Source: Symbiodinium natans (taxonomy: Eukaryota > Sar > Dinophyceae > Suessiales > Symbiodiniaceae). From it: a DNA stretch of 52,500 nucleotides. The notes beneath the pieces are model-generated. The model did no database searches. It was not told where the DNA came from and saw nothing but the letters and a program-made list of their open reading frames with translations. This document shows, one piece after another, positions 41,524 through 51,087 of the stretch (its first letter is position 1; the number at the start of each line of letters is the position of its first letter). The stretch lies in NCBI GenBank assembly GCA_905221605.1, contig CAJNDS010002179.1:1402026-1454525 (forward strand), in the 5' to 3' direction. Both the position numbers and the translations under genes were made by a program.

Positions 41524-41604
41524 TTCTCTAAGTTATGGTCCCTTTTTGGGTACCCTAGTATTATTAATCATAAGAACCCTCAGAAAGGAACATATTTTAG
41601 AGAA
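41524..41604. mobile_element. Family V inverted-repeat element
   Basis: Arms TTCTCTAAGTTATGGTCCCT and its imperfect complement ending ATATTTTAGAGAA. The centre CCCTTTTTGGGTACCCTAGT matches the palindrome at 11793-11904. Confidence 0.6.
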
Positions 41605-41693
41605 GTGACCATAGAAGAACAGACGGCAGTAGAAGTGGTGTTTGGACCAGGCTGGCACTGCTTGTTTGAACTTTTTTTTCATGCCCCACATTC

Positions 41694-41764
41694 GGGATGT
41701 TCCCCCTGATACTAACAGTCCTTAATCCTGACTAAGGACTGTTCGTCTAAGAGGGAACGTCCCA
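41694..41764. mobile_element. Family I inverted-repeat element, shortest copy
   Basis: GGGATGTTCCCCCTGATACT then AACAGTCCTTA, mirrored by TAAGGACTGTT and GGGAACGTCCC with almost no loop. Confidence 0.72.
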
Positions 41765-41828
41765 ATACCAGATCTTCACTTCTTCCCCTAAACTTTAAAC
41801 CCTAAACCCTGAACCCCAGGTCCTACGC

Positions 41829-41890
41829 AAGAGACCGTGGAAGAGCCCTGGCCTTGCCACGACGACGACGGCGGCTACAGCCCTTGCTGA
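41829..41890 (+). CDS. Possible short C-terminal exon
   Basis: After ACGCAAG the frame reads ETVEEPWPCHDDDGGYSPC and stops at TGA. Two other frames are open, so support is limited. Confidence 0.25.
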
Positions 41891-42875
41891 CTAGCGTTGG
41901 CTAGGATTGGCTCGCATGGACCTGTAGCCACGTCCAAATTGGGGTTTACGAAAAGAAGGGGCGCCAATTATTCTGGACCCGCAAATAGTCGGATCCCCTT
42001 ATAATCAGTGGATTCAATCCCTAAACCTTAAAACCCTAAACCCTAATATCGTAAACCCCCAAATCCAGCTTCAGGATGCGCCGGTGCGCTCGCGTAATCG
42101 TGACGCATTCGGCCACGGCGTGAACCCGAAGGGTTCTAGGAGCCGCCCCACATTCAAATAGGGCGGGGGATCATGTCGGATTGCTGGCATTGAGGGATCT
42201 TATTCCCCTACAGAACCCCATATATACCTTCTATAGTCCCTATATACCTAAGTCCCAAAAGCCCCTAAAGGACCTCTATGGCCCTAAGGCCCCAACCCTA
42301 AACCCTAAACCCATATACGGGTCCCTTGACTGCAAGTCCGGACTGACAGAAGAACACGTCGAACAATCAACGCATCTTGCCTCGACGCTCCGTACATGTC
42401 CCAAGTGCCACTGAAGCGAGTCTAAACACTGCACGCTTTTACCCTATACCCTAAACCCTAAACCCTAAACCCTAAACCCTAAACACCGCACGCTTCTTTG
42501 AGGCCCTGCTTGCAGTCCGATAGGCCACACGGGGAGCACGGGCCCCATGGCCCCCGGAATCTGCAGTCTGTGCGTGAGCCCTGGCCGCTGTCTGCAGTGC
42601 TCTTCCAGCCGATTCGAGCCTTAAGGGGAGCCTGTGCCGGCACCATAGCCCTTTAAACTTAGGGTTTAAGGTTTAGGGCTTGTCGATTTAATATGCGTAG
42701 TGTGTGGAAAGAGAGGGTTTAGGGTTTAGGGTTTAGGATTTGGACCTCTAAACCCGGGCCTAAACCCTAAACCAAGCTCAAAAGAGAGTCCATCCGGGAT
42801 GTGCCTTGCATGAACTTGGAGCATCCATCTTGGAGTATAAACATCTCAGGAGTCCCTGAGGCATCCTGCTTGCAG
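41891..42875. other. Spacer with CCCTAAA arrays
   Basis: Array at about 42444-42485 and single motifs elsewhere. No convincing exon. Confidence 0.5.
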
Positions 42876-43102
42876 TGCCTGTCCCACTGCAGCAGCGGCG
42901 AGGGCTCACATCGCAAGGCAAGGGGAGTGGCCTAGAGCAAGCTCCAAGCATCCGCTGTGTTTCCAGCACCACAGCAAGAATCAGGAATGCACAGCAGAAG
43001 CGAGTGTTTATGTGGCCTCCGTGCAAAACTCCTATAGCTGCTGACGCGCAAAAGGAATATGGTTCAGAACGTAGGTTCCGACGTCACATCTCAGAATCTT
43101 GA
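42876..43102 (+). CDS. Exon-like segment, basic, function unknown
   Basis: After CTTGCAG (42869-42875) the frame reads VPVPLQQRRGLTSQGKGSGL, then EQAPSIRCVSSTTARIRNAQ and PIAADAQKEYGSERRFRRHI, stopping at TGA 43100-43102. Seventy-five codons without a stop and a plausible acceptor; no paralogue. Confidence 0.4.
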
Positions 43103-44439
43103 TGGTCCAACCTGAAGCCCTCTTGAAGCCCCCTAACACCCCAAGCAAAGCTCTCATGCGCTTTCGGGCTTTGGAGCTTGCGACTTCTTATGAGCTCCCA
43201 AAAGATTTTCCCTTCGCGCGAGAGCTCGAAGCTCCAGGAGTACACCTTTTTTGGGGGGGAGGTTAGGGTTTTTAAGGGAGGTTGGGGGATGGTTTAGGCA
43301 CGCTCTAGAGCCCTAGAGGCTCGGCATGACTCGGCTCTTGGGGAGTCGGCCTCAATCGCGAAGCCCTGATAATGGAGACCCCGGGCGCATCCGAACGTGC
43401 TCGGAGAAAAGGCTTCCTGGGACCATCAGTCCTAAGCCCAAGGGAAGAGTCAGCATGCTCCTCCTCAACAACCCCAGGATTAGGTTTAGGGCCTCGGGGT
43501 GAGCCTCGTGGCATATAAGGCAGCCTGGGTCCGACGCCATTCTTACTTGGCCAAGAGTAGGCTTCAAGCTTCTTGGAGAACTGGAAGAGAAGCCAATCCC
43601 CTCAAGTAGCTACAGTACCCGGCTACCCCAACCCATACCTAACTGGGATCCAAAGTGGATTTCTCGATTCATTCACTATCTCACTTTCTTAGCTCACCCA
43701 GAGGCTCCCATGTCCTTTCTCGAACTCGTGCTCGACATATGCACTGGTTTCCAGGTTCGTGTCCCGTTGAACCTCGGGAAGTTTCTACACCATAAGGTCA
43801 CAGGAATCCCCAAGTTAAGAAGAAATCGCAAAACTACCACCGGAAACGTTGATGCAGACTGTCGCGACGTTCGTCAAGTGTTTCGATCTCGTCCACACTT
43901 AGGTGCCCTTAGCACCGGTAGCCAAAGAGCCCTGCAATGATCGTTCTGGTTTCACGAATGTTGTGCCCTCATGCAAGTTTCCTCGAAGGATTGATTTGCC
44001 CCTAGAGTGCTCCTTAAGTACAACTGCTGTATCGCCCCCCCCCTCGGCGCCCGCCCAACTTTCCGCCCGACCTCTGAATCGTCAATTGGCAGCATGCTTC
44101 ATGCTCGACGTTTGGGGCATGCTTCGCACACGTCGCGCTTCAATCTTTTGGGGCCTCCATATTCAATAGGACTCATAAATTGCAGGAGCCCGTTTGGGAA
44201 ACAAATGGAAAAGGAATAATAAAGCTTGACATTCTGCGACGAATATCGACAAAGCAAGCATTCGGCCCTCGACAAAGCGTCAACTCTGCTGAGGTCGTAA
44301 ACTCGTTTCCTGGGGGGCGGGGCTGGGGGACCCACAACTGCGTGAGTCCAATACGCCTTAATTAAGGAATCTACTTTAAATCATATTGAGGATCCTTAAT
44401 ATCATTTCAGGTATGGCCCTAGTTTCTTTGGGGGGCGGG
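43103..44439. other. Region without convincing genes
   Basis: Unique sequence with several open frames of 60-90 codons on both strands. An ATG at 43710 opens MSFLELVLDICTGFQ before a CAG|GTTCGT donor, a possible small first exon. None is well supported. Confidence 0.4.
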
Positions 44440-44533
44440 AGAGAATGGCTGCTGGAAGCAGGCCGGCGACTACTCCGAGCAGGGCCAGCACTGGCAGTAC
44501 GTCCAAACAGGCACTGCTGCAGAGCCGCAGAGT
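44440..44533 (+). CDS. Exon-like segment
   Basis: The frame reads ENGCWKQAGDYSEQGQHWQY then VQTGTAAEPQ before a CCCTAAACCC run. A second frame starting ATGGCTGCTGGAAGC is also open (Ser/Thr-rich), so frame choice is uncertain. Confidence 0.35.
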
Positions 44534-44907
44534 TCAACCCTAAACCCTAAACCCCCAAGCAGGGCTAGACATGTAAAAGAGGTCATTGGGGTTGTAAAAA
44601 ACCCTAGACCCTAAACCCTAGGATGTTTTGGAAGGACTTACAAACCAGACGAGTCTTGCTCAACGCTTACCTGGGTTGGCCGCTGGGGGTTTAGGTTTTG
44701 TAGGGTTTAGGGCAACGTTTCGGGTGTTCAAGTTTAAAAGAAACCCCATATGCTAATTTGTTGAATGGCGAACCCAGCGGCGAGGGTGCAATGCACAAGC
44801 TTTCAACGCTGAGGCCTCCAGTGGAACACCTTCTTACGGACAACACGGCTAGTGACGACTGTGGACGGCTAACCCTAAGAACCCCAACAACCCCTTGGTT
44901 TGGGGTT
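44534..44907. other. Spacer
   Basis: CCCTAAA and TTTAGGG motifs in both orientations; nothing else identified. Confidence 0.5.
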
Positions 44908-45044
44908 TATACTACAATTTGCTTAAGAACCCCCAAAAAGGCAAAAAGGAATCATCCCTAAATAACCCTTATAAGGAAGAGTTTTTTTTTTTTTGGGGGG
45001 GGGGGGGGGGGGAGGGGGGGGGTTCTTAAGCAAATCGTAGTATA
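44908..45044. mobile_element. Family IX inverted-repeat element with expanded T-G run
   Basis: Ends TATACTACAATTTGCTTAAG (continuing AACCCCC) and GGGGTTCTTAAGCAAATCGT (continuing AGTATA) are inverted repeats. The junction before the right arm, TTTGGGGGG in the relic at 16088, has grown here to about 12 T and more than 25 mostly G bases. Confidence 0.68.
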
Positions 45045-45101
45045 GGATTTCGAAAGTACGGCTCAAGGCTACGGAGGCTCAACTGAGCAAACCCGGATTA
45101 A

Positions 45102-45386
45102 TTTGTAATTGGCTTTTGCATTGCCACGAGCTCCATACAAGAGGAGCAGGGTGTCTTGCCTGGCGTTATCCGTGCGACTGTCTTCCAGACTCGGGATATT
45201 CTGGGCACAAGTGGTGCGCTGAAGGGCTTGCTGGCTGGCAATCGTGTTCCAAAATCTCCGTGGGCAATTAGCTTGCATGCTGCCGTGGGTTTAGCGGAGC
45301 AGCATGCCATCAATCAAACTGCACCTGGACATGCCCTACTCGGTCACCGGACGCATGACTTCGTTTGCAGGTGTCACCACCCGTGA
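45102..45386 (+). CDS. Exon-like segment with strong codon character, function unknown
   Basis: The frame is open from after TAA (45099-45101) to TGA at 45386 and reads, in part, LPGVIRATVFQTRDILGTSG, ALKGLLAGNRVPKSPWAISL and HAAVGLAEQHAINQTAPGHA. A donor CAG|GTGTCA at 45371 probably ends it. Codons are GNN-rich. Downstream (45450-45590) another frame reads HAKQKSLFRILLEQMAKLRL then EESETSRP, perhaps the next exon. No family recognised. Confidence 0.45.
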   Translation, partial: FVIGFCIATSSIQEEQGVLPGVIRATVFQTRDILGTSGALKGLLAGNRVPKSPWAISLHAAVGLAEQHAINQTAPGHALLGHRTHDFVCRCHHP

Positions 45387-45681
45387 GGACCACATGCCGT
45401 GCGAAGGGCACTTTCAGACTCCGATATGTCGGTTGACAAAGGAAGGATGGAACTCAGACGCAAGAGCAGCTGAAATCGGAACATCAGCGAGTCACACGCC
45501 AAGCAGAAGAGCCTATTCCGGATCCTTTTGGAACAAATGGCCAAACTTCGATTGGAAGAGTCTGAGACCTCCAGGCCCTAAACCCTAAACCCCCTAAACC
45601 CCCTAAACCTCCTAAACCCCCTAAACCCCCTAAACCCTATACACCCTGAACCCCCGAGAACATGGCTAAGGGGTTTATAGG

Positions 45682-45767
45682 TTGGGATGTTCCTCATAAC
45701 ATACAGTCCTAACTAGGGATTATAGTAGTACTAGAATAGAATCCCAATTAAGGACTTTCATCCCAAT
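45682..45767. mobile_element. Family I inverted-repeat element
   Basis: Left TTGGGATGTTCCTCATAACA then TACAGTCC; right AAGGACTTTCATCCCAA. Some decay in both arms. Confidence 0.65.
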
Positions 45768-46228
45768 TCACAGGCTAGGGTTTAGGGTTTGGGGTTTGGG
45801 GTTTAGGGCTTCGGGTTTTCGAATACGACGCTATGCGCCATTGTGTACGACACACCTCAAGAAAGGCGAAGCGGCGTCAAGTAAATCCCGAAGACGCGCG
45901 TTGCCCTTCGGCGCCGCAAGAATTCCTCTAGCCAGCATCTATAAACCCAAAAGCCCAAAGCCATTCTAATCCTATCTAGCCGTATAAAGCCACATAAGCC
46001 CTGTGAGCCGTACAAAGCCTGTAAACTAACGACAACCCAAACACCCCAACAGACCTCTTGGCCAGGCCCTCACCATGTTGAGATGGTGCAAGTGGCGCAG
46101 GTGAGGGTGGTCTTCAGATGCCGGGTTGTTCAGTTTGCTTGTGTTTTGCGGCCTGGTGTTGCTTGGGTTGCGGGTTAAAATTGCAGGGTTTCTCGCTAGA
46201 TGGCCGCCAGCATCTACTGCTTTGAGGG
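45768..46228. other. Spacer
   Basis: Short TTTAGGG run at about 45778-45812; no convincing exon. Confidence 0.5.
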
Positions 46229-46459
46229 TTGTCGGGCTGTGGGGAATCGGAGGAGCATGAACTGCCGCCAATGCCTGGGCCAATTCAGCGGCAGCCTAAG
46301 CCCATTGTGCCATGGGGTTGCGGGTTCAGGTATTATTGTGAGAGTACTCGAACAATAGTTGTCATTACAGACCATAGGTGTGGTTGCAGGCTGCCATGCC
46401 CTAGCGGCACAGGACAGCTTGTCGAATATGTATCACAAGAATGCCCTGATGCTTACTAG
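46229..46459 (+). CDS. Cys-rich C-terminal coding segment
   Basis: The frame reads PIVPWGCGFRYYCESTRTIV, VITDHRCGCRLPCPSGTGQL and VEYVSQECPDAY, stopping at TAG 46457-46459. Eight or so Cys over about 65 residues, spaced as in small disulfide-rich extracellular modules, though no named family is recognised. A GTATTATTG...TTACAG piece inside could also be an intron (46329 to about 46370), which would shorten the protein. The stop is followed by AT-rich DNA that could be a 3' untranslated region. Confidence 0.42.
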   Translation: MSGCGESEEHELPPMPGPIQRQPKPIVPWGCGFRYYCESTRTIVVITDHRCGCRLPCPSGTGQLVEYVSQECPDAY

Positions 46460-46920
46460 GTTCTCTAAGTCCTATAAGCATGTAATAGCAACAACACTAA
46501 AATAGTACTACCTTCATACCAATACTGCTACTAAGAAAATGCGACGGCAAACAAATAAAATTCTTAACATGTTTTTGCACAATGCTGGAAAAGTAGTACA
46601 ATAGCAGCGATTATTCTTCTGACACTTTTAGCTTACAATTCTGTTTTGATAAAATGCACTGCGATTATACGGACACGAAATCGTGAATAATATATTATGG
46701 TGTAGTACCATGCAATCACCATCTCACATGATAGAAGTGAATATGAAAATATTCCATATCATAAAATAGGTTATATTAACGTAAAGGGAACCTTGCCGAG
46801 GAATGGCGGCTCTGACTATGTCGTACCGGCTGCACCCGAGTCCGCGTTGCCGGCCAATTTTGCCACTCCGCAGTTGTAAATTTTCTCCTTGTTTCAAGAG
46901 ACTGTTACAATGAGCAGTAC
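46460..46920. other. AT-rich unique block
   Basis: Clearly AT-richer than the window, without telomere-like repeat or recognisable elements. It separates two Cys-containing coding segments and could be untranslated or regulatory DNA. Confidence 0.45.
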
Positions 46921-47289
46921 GTGTATTACTTACGAATGACTCTTATTATTGCTTTTGTTTTTCTATCTGTGCCTTGTCCTGTGATCGTGCCAGTATGTCT
47001 TGCGTTTTGGTCCTTGTGTCCGTATGCAGAGGCTGCATGGAATGTTTGGCCCCTGATTTTTAATATGGGCATAGTTTCGGCTACGGGCTGCGCCACTAAG
47101 CAACGGGATGACGTGAAGTTTCGATTCAAAAAGATAGTGCATCCGTCAGCATGGAGAATGTGCAGAGTGGTCAAGCACTTTCATTTAAATGACCAAGTTC
47201 ATCGAGCAAAACGAAAGTGCCGGGCCTACAACATGGAGGTCTTTGCCTGTCGAAAGTCATGCGGCAGTGACACTTGTGGTTGCTGGTAG
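46921..47289 (+). CDS. Coding-like segment with hydrophobic start and Cys-rich end
   Basis: From 46921 the frame reads MTLIIAFVFLSVPCPVIVPV near its start, a possible signal or membrane helix, then a basic middle and MEVFACRKSCGSDTCGCW before TAG 47287-47289. Size and plan would fit a small secreted Cys-containing protein, but there is no paralogue or splice support. Confidence 0.35.
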   Translation: MYYLRMTLIIAFVFLSVPCPVIVPVCLAFWSLCPYAEAAWNVWPLIFNMGIVSATGCATKQRDDVKFRFKKIVHPSAWRMCRVVKHFHLNDQVHRAKRKCRAYNMEVFACRKSCGSDTCGCW

Positions 47290-47382
47290 AGCTTCCATCC
47301 ATTGAAGGGCAGAATTTGAATTGGATGCAAGTCCCACTCGCTAGATGAGAGTGACCCTCGCCACCCAACCCCGCCCCAACAC

Positions 47383-47616
47383 AAGAACACAAGAACACAA
47401 GAACACACCACCACACCACCACACCACCACACCACCACACCACCACACCACCACACCACCACACCACCACACCACCACACCACCACACCACCACACCAAC
47501 ACACCAACACACCAGCACACCAACACACCAACACACCAACACACCAAACCAACAAACCAACAAACCAACAAACCAACAAACCAACAAACTAACAAACTAA
47601 CAAACTAACAAACTAA

Positions 47617-47651
<35 letters not shown>

Positions 47652-47652
47652 C
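47383..47652. repeat. Graded compound microsatellite
   Basis: ACAAG, then ACACC, then ACACCA(A/G)C, then AACAAACC, then AACAAACT, and finally (CA)n. The unit changes stepwise. Confidence 0.92.
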
Positions 47653-47736
47653 CACTAAACTCCTCAACAACTCCGCAAGGGGGGCGGCGCCCCGCACCTG
47701 AACCTTTCAACATCTTCCGACCCGCCCTGTACCTTA

Positions 47737-47842
47737 CTTGAAGGTTCATGGGCAGCTACAAGGGTTTTTTAGTTTGGTACTTAGGGTAATTGCCTTTTAG
47801 GGTACTTCTAACCCTACTTATAACCACCCCTGAACCTCCAAG
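47737..47842. mobile_element. Family II inverted-repeat element
   Basis: Ends CTTGAAGGTTCATGGGCAGC and CCACCCCTGAACCTCCAAG, interior ACTTCTAACCCTACTTATAA. Confidence 0.65.
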
Positions 47843-48050
47843 CAGCCAGAAGGCCTCAAAGGCGCCAGGTTCGCCTCTTTAGCGTCCGGGGGCTCCAACG
47901 AAGTAGGGTTTAGGGTTTAGGGTTTAGGGTCCAGGGTTTAGGGTTTAGGGTGCCAGGCACCCCGGGCGATTGAGAACGGGACGCCGGCTATTGACTTCCA
48001 GCCCTTCCAGGGAGATATAGAGGCAGATCTTGGATCGTCTGGCTGGTTCT

Positions 48051-48153
48051 CCTAGTAGTAGAGTAGGTAACCTTTAACCTTTTTGGGGTAGCATAATTCC
48101 CTTAGAATCCCAAAGGTTAACCTTTAGTTCCCCCAGGTTGCTGGACAACTAAG
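48051..48153. mobile_element. Family III (introner-like) element
   Basis: Starts CCTAGTAGTAGAGTAGGTAA and ends GCTGGACAACTAAG, with AAAGGTTAACCTTTAGTT inside. GTTCT stands on both sides (48046-48050 and 48153-48157). This target lacks a usable GT, so this copy need not be an intron. Confidence 0.7.
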
Positions 48154-48346
48154 TTCTTAGTAGGGAATGAGGGAATGAGGTACCCTATCGAATCCCTTAC
48201 AGGGTCTTAGCGTGTGGGGCCATCTTGCTGACTTTGAGGGCCCGGAACCCTTTTACAGCAAATCCTAAACCCCTAAAGCGACCCGAACACCTTCTTTAAC
48301 AAGCAGGGGGCCAAAGAAGTCCTGGAGTGGTTACAAATGCAGTTCC

Positions 48347-48382
48347 GGGTTGAGAGGGTTGAGGGTTGAGGGTTGAGGGTTT
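48347..48382. repeat. TTGAGGG variant array before the retrocopy
   Basis: Four to five GGTTGAG units, ending TTTA directly before the spliced-leader relic. Confidence 0.8.
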
Positions 48383-48420
48383 ACCGTAGCCGGTTTTGGC
48401 TCAAGCCATTTTGCTACCAG
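48383..48420 (+). other. Relict dinoflagellate spliced leader, two nested copies
   Basis: 48383-48405 reads ACCGTAGCCGGTTTTGGCTC then AAG. The known DinoSL is 22 nt and differs only in one A being replaced by GG. It is followed at once by CCATTTTGCTACCAG (48406-48420), which matches the last 15 nt of DinoSL at most positions. In dinoflagellates a trans-spliced mRNA that is retroposed leaves its leader in the genome; the AG within the leader then accepts a new leader, leaving a 15-nt remnant downstream. This is exactly that order and implies at least two rounds. Confidence 0.8.
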
Positions 48421-48451
48421 GCCCCAGGGGGCAAATGCCAGAATCCTTCAA

Positions 48452-49198
48452 ATGGTGGTTAAATTGGCTGCGCTCATTGGTTACGCAGCCCGAGTTGCTA
48501 CTAGAAGTGTTGCTGATCCTGCTGTTGTTGCCAACCTGCGTCAAGCATTGTACCTTGTGACTCGGGCAGACGGCATGCCGCCAAGTGCTGACAAGGTTGC
48601 AGAACCATGGAACACCAACAAGACAGTCCTCTGCCGGTACAACTCGATACATGGGATGACTGCGGTATGCCCTGGTGTCACTCAGTCTCAGGAGGTTGCC
48701 AAACAACATGGACCAGCGGGGATTTCTTCTTCTGATGCTGGGAGTCAGGCAGCAGATATTGCAGAAAAGGGTGGATCGCCAGACGTGTCATCTCTCAAAG
48801 CACGGCTTGGATCGAGTGAGGATGGTGATGTTCAGGAACCACTTCTTGAGCGGGATGTCGAAGAGTCAGCCTGCAACACGTCATTGCACGTGTGCGATCC
48901 TGGTGTTCCAGTTCAACCTGGTGCCAAATGCGAGGGCTACGCGTGCTCAGGCTTTTTGTTCTGATCCTCAGGTTGTGGTACGGCAAGACATGGAGGAGCC
49001 TGCCACATTTTTGCAGTCCTTTCTGGCCCCCAGTTATCTGATGATGCGGAGGCGCTTATAGGGTTGCGGCATTTGCGTCAGAAGTACCGTGCCATTGTAC
49101 AAGCCACGCCTCAGTCTGCACAGCTCTCCTGGCTCATCGGGCTCTATCTAGAGATGGGCGTGAGAGTTGGAGCAATTGAGAGTACAATGCGCCAATGA
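48452..49198 (+). CDS. Retroposed gene behind the spliced-leader relic, function unknown
   Basis: ATG 48452 opens a frame with strong GNN codon bias, reading MVVKLAALIGYAARVATRSV, then ADPAVVANLRQALYLVTRAD. It meets TGA at 48962-48964 after 170 codons but continues in the same frame as GCGTARHGGACHIFAVLSGP, QLSDDAEALIGLRHLRQKYR and LSWLIGLYLEMGVRVGAIES to TGA 49196-49198. The internal TGA lies just before a good acceptor (TTTTTGTTCTGATCCTCAG). Removing 51 or 69 nt with the upstream CTG|GTG donors would keep frame, so the stop may be in an intron, or the copy may be decaying. No known domain is recognised. The 3' side ends GATGCAAAAACA at about 49373, possibly a trace of a poly(A) tail, and both sides border telomere-like arrays. 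Confidence 0.55.
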
Positions 49199-50028
49199 GG
49201 TTTCTCTTGTTCTGCAGGCGTGCATACTTTCACCTTAAATGTGAGGCACATGGCTGTGTGGTCACGAGTGCTGCATGGTTGTGTGTTGCTTTTCCTAATT
49301 GTGTAGTGGCCTTCTGTTTAGCAGCTGGTCATTGCCTACAGCCTGGCAGCAAGGAGTCCAGATGCAAAAACAGGGTTTAGGGTTTAGGGTTCTTAGTGGT
49401 TCAGAGCTTGGGCGTTGATGTTTAAGATAGGGCCCAGGCATGGAGGCTTGAGGTTTCTAACCCTAAACCCTAAACTCACCCTACACCCTCCTGAACAAAA
49501 GCTGTGGTCGCAGGGTTTAGTTTTCCTTTTTTTTTTTGGGGGGGGGGAGGGGGGGTGAGCAACCGATTTGGGGCTTGGACAAGGGCTAATGACGGCTGAG
49601 AGTGTTCTAAAACCTAAACCCTGCTCGGTGTGATGCGGGGGCGGGGGGGGGGGGGGGCGGCAACCGCATACTATATAAGAATAGAGTCAGGGTTTAGGGT
49701 TTAGGGTTTCTACACGGTATATTACAACAGATGATGTGTTACATTTTATGTTTTAATGATTTTCCATTCCACTATATTTTCGAGTACCTGTCAAAGAAAC
49801 TACATTTTGATATTTTACAAACCTTTCAAGTCTGTTCACTGCGCACTTTTTCTTTAAATTTCATACGGCTGATATGATTTCATGACTATTTGCTGGTTTG
49901 AGTTTGAGTGTTTCAGGGTCGGGCCTTGAGTCCTGGTTGCAGGGTAGGCTTTGCCATGGAATCCAAGACTCCCAAGACCTTTAGGGTTTAGGGTTTAGGG
50001 TTTAGGGTGCTAGCTGACGCAGGACAGA
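49199..50028. other. Probable 3' untranslated part of the retrocopy, then spacer
   Basis: To about 49373 the DNA is T/G-rich and unique, as expected of an untranslated region. Beyond it are TTTAGGG motifs (49374-49391, 49690-49710, 49981-50008), a T-G junction at about 49527-49552, a G run near 49645 and AT-rich DNA at 49715-49890. No exon. Confidence 0.5.
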
Positions 50029-50109
50029 AAACGTGCGATTCAAGAGCGGCAGCAGCGGCAGATGGCCGAACAGCAGGCGCCTGGCTGGGAATGCGGACCA
50101 AGTGAACCC
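50029..50109 (+). CDS. Gln/Arg-rich exon-like segment
   Basis: Between GACAG and CCC|GTTTAGGG the frame reads KRAIQERQQRQMAEQQAPGW then ECGPSEP. The Gln/Arg/Glu-rich helix resembles the coiled-coil exons at 51794 and 52107 and could be an upstream exon of the same gene. The other frames are also open. Confidence 0.4.
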
Positions 50110-50764
50110 GTTTAGGGTTCATGTGGTCCTTAAGGTTTCGGGTGGCCTTCGCGCCTGTCTGGGAATGGAGCTGGTGAAGCTTGGGATGTTCAGGATTCTT
50201 AGGAACCCTTGCTGGTTTCTATGCGGAGTCTCTGCGAGAGTTCTTGCGCCTTGTGTTTCTGCTATGTATGACTGTGTTAAGTTATTGGTAGTCAAGCTAA
50301 AATTCCTCGGGAGGCGGCCAGCGACCTCGATGCCCAATAGACGGCCCCGAAACCCTAAGCCCTAAACCCTGCCTTGGGCGAGTGTGAGATGTCGAAGCCC
50401 TATCCCTAAGCAATCTTTTGTATCTTGTTTAAGATGGTCATATTTAACAATACTTTTCCCTTATTGGGTCTAAGACGGTAGTATTTTGGAGTGTTTGTGT
50501 CAGAGGGGCCCAGCCTGGTAAGCAACCTGAATCGTTGACTCCTGCGAGCCCAACCCTTGCCACTGTAGCCCTGGCCCCTAAACCCTAAGCCCTAAGCCCT
50601 AAGCCCTACACACCCTACACCCTACACACCCTACACCCTACACCCTAAACCCTAAACCCTAAACCCTAAACCCTAAACCCTAAACCCTAAACCCTAAACC
50701 CTACACCCTACACCCTAAACCCTAAACCCTAAACCCTAAACCCTAAACCCTAACCCACTTGCAG
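50110..50764. repeat. Spacer with CCCTAAA and CCCTACA arrays
   Basis: CCCTAAGCCCTAA, CCCTACACACC and CCCTACACC variants at 50577-50640, then perfect CCCTAAA at about 50641-50755. Confidence 0.75.
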
Positions 50765-51087
50765 CAGGCTCTCCAGGCCATAGAGGATCAGGAATTTCAG
50801 AGGCATATGACGCGGGATGACAGGGACTTCAGACTCTTCACGGGTCTTGCGATGTTTACGTTGCTGGGTTGGGGGTTGCGAAGGGCCTGTGGGGGTACAA
50901 AGCCGGTGTACTCACTTCGCCGGGATTCGGGATCTAGTGGGAAGGTGGGGCTTCCGACATGTTGCTCTTGCTGTCTGCCTAACTTCTATGTCCAACGTTC
51001 AGCAAACCCGAACATCCTCAAGGCTCCTCTCAGAGAGGGCCACGACAACTCTGAGACTCCAAGCCCGAAAGCTTGGCAGCCAAAGGG
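50765..51087 (+). CDS. Exon-like segment, possible third member of the gene A/B family
   Basis: After CTTGCAG and a CAG the frame reads QALQAIEDQEFQRHMTRDDR, then DFRLFTGLAMFTLLGWGLRR, and stays open to the next array at 51088. The EQA..(L)..QE.Q.H spacing resembles the last exons of genes A (LEQASALLNQEMQNH) and B (LEQATELVNREIQRH). Unlike those, it does not stop but continues into a hydrophobic LFTGLAMFTLLGWGL stretch that could be a membrane helix. The later part is Ser/Cys-rich and less certain. Confidence 0.42.

Larger units (their letters stand above)
39999..41828. other. Spacer rich in inverted-repeat elements
   Basis: Family IV at 40472-40593, family V at 41524-41604 and family I at 41694-41764 are listed separately. 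A T17G11 junction lies at 40300-40327. 41290-41390 resembles 9166-9245 and 12525-12600. No convincing exon. Confidence 0.5.
47653..48346. other. Spacer with family II and III elements and arrays
   Basis: TTTAGGG at about 47906-47950; elements listed separately. No convincing exon. Confidence 0.5.

Noticed and set aside
47171-47595. Cys/Val/Trp-rich minus-strand frames
   Set aside because: Translation of the ACACC and AACAAACC microsatellite.
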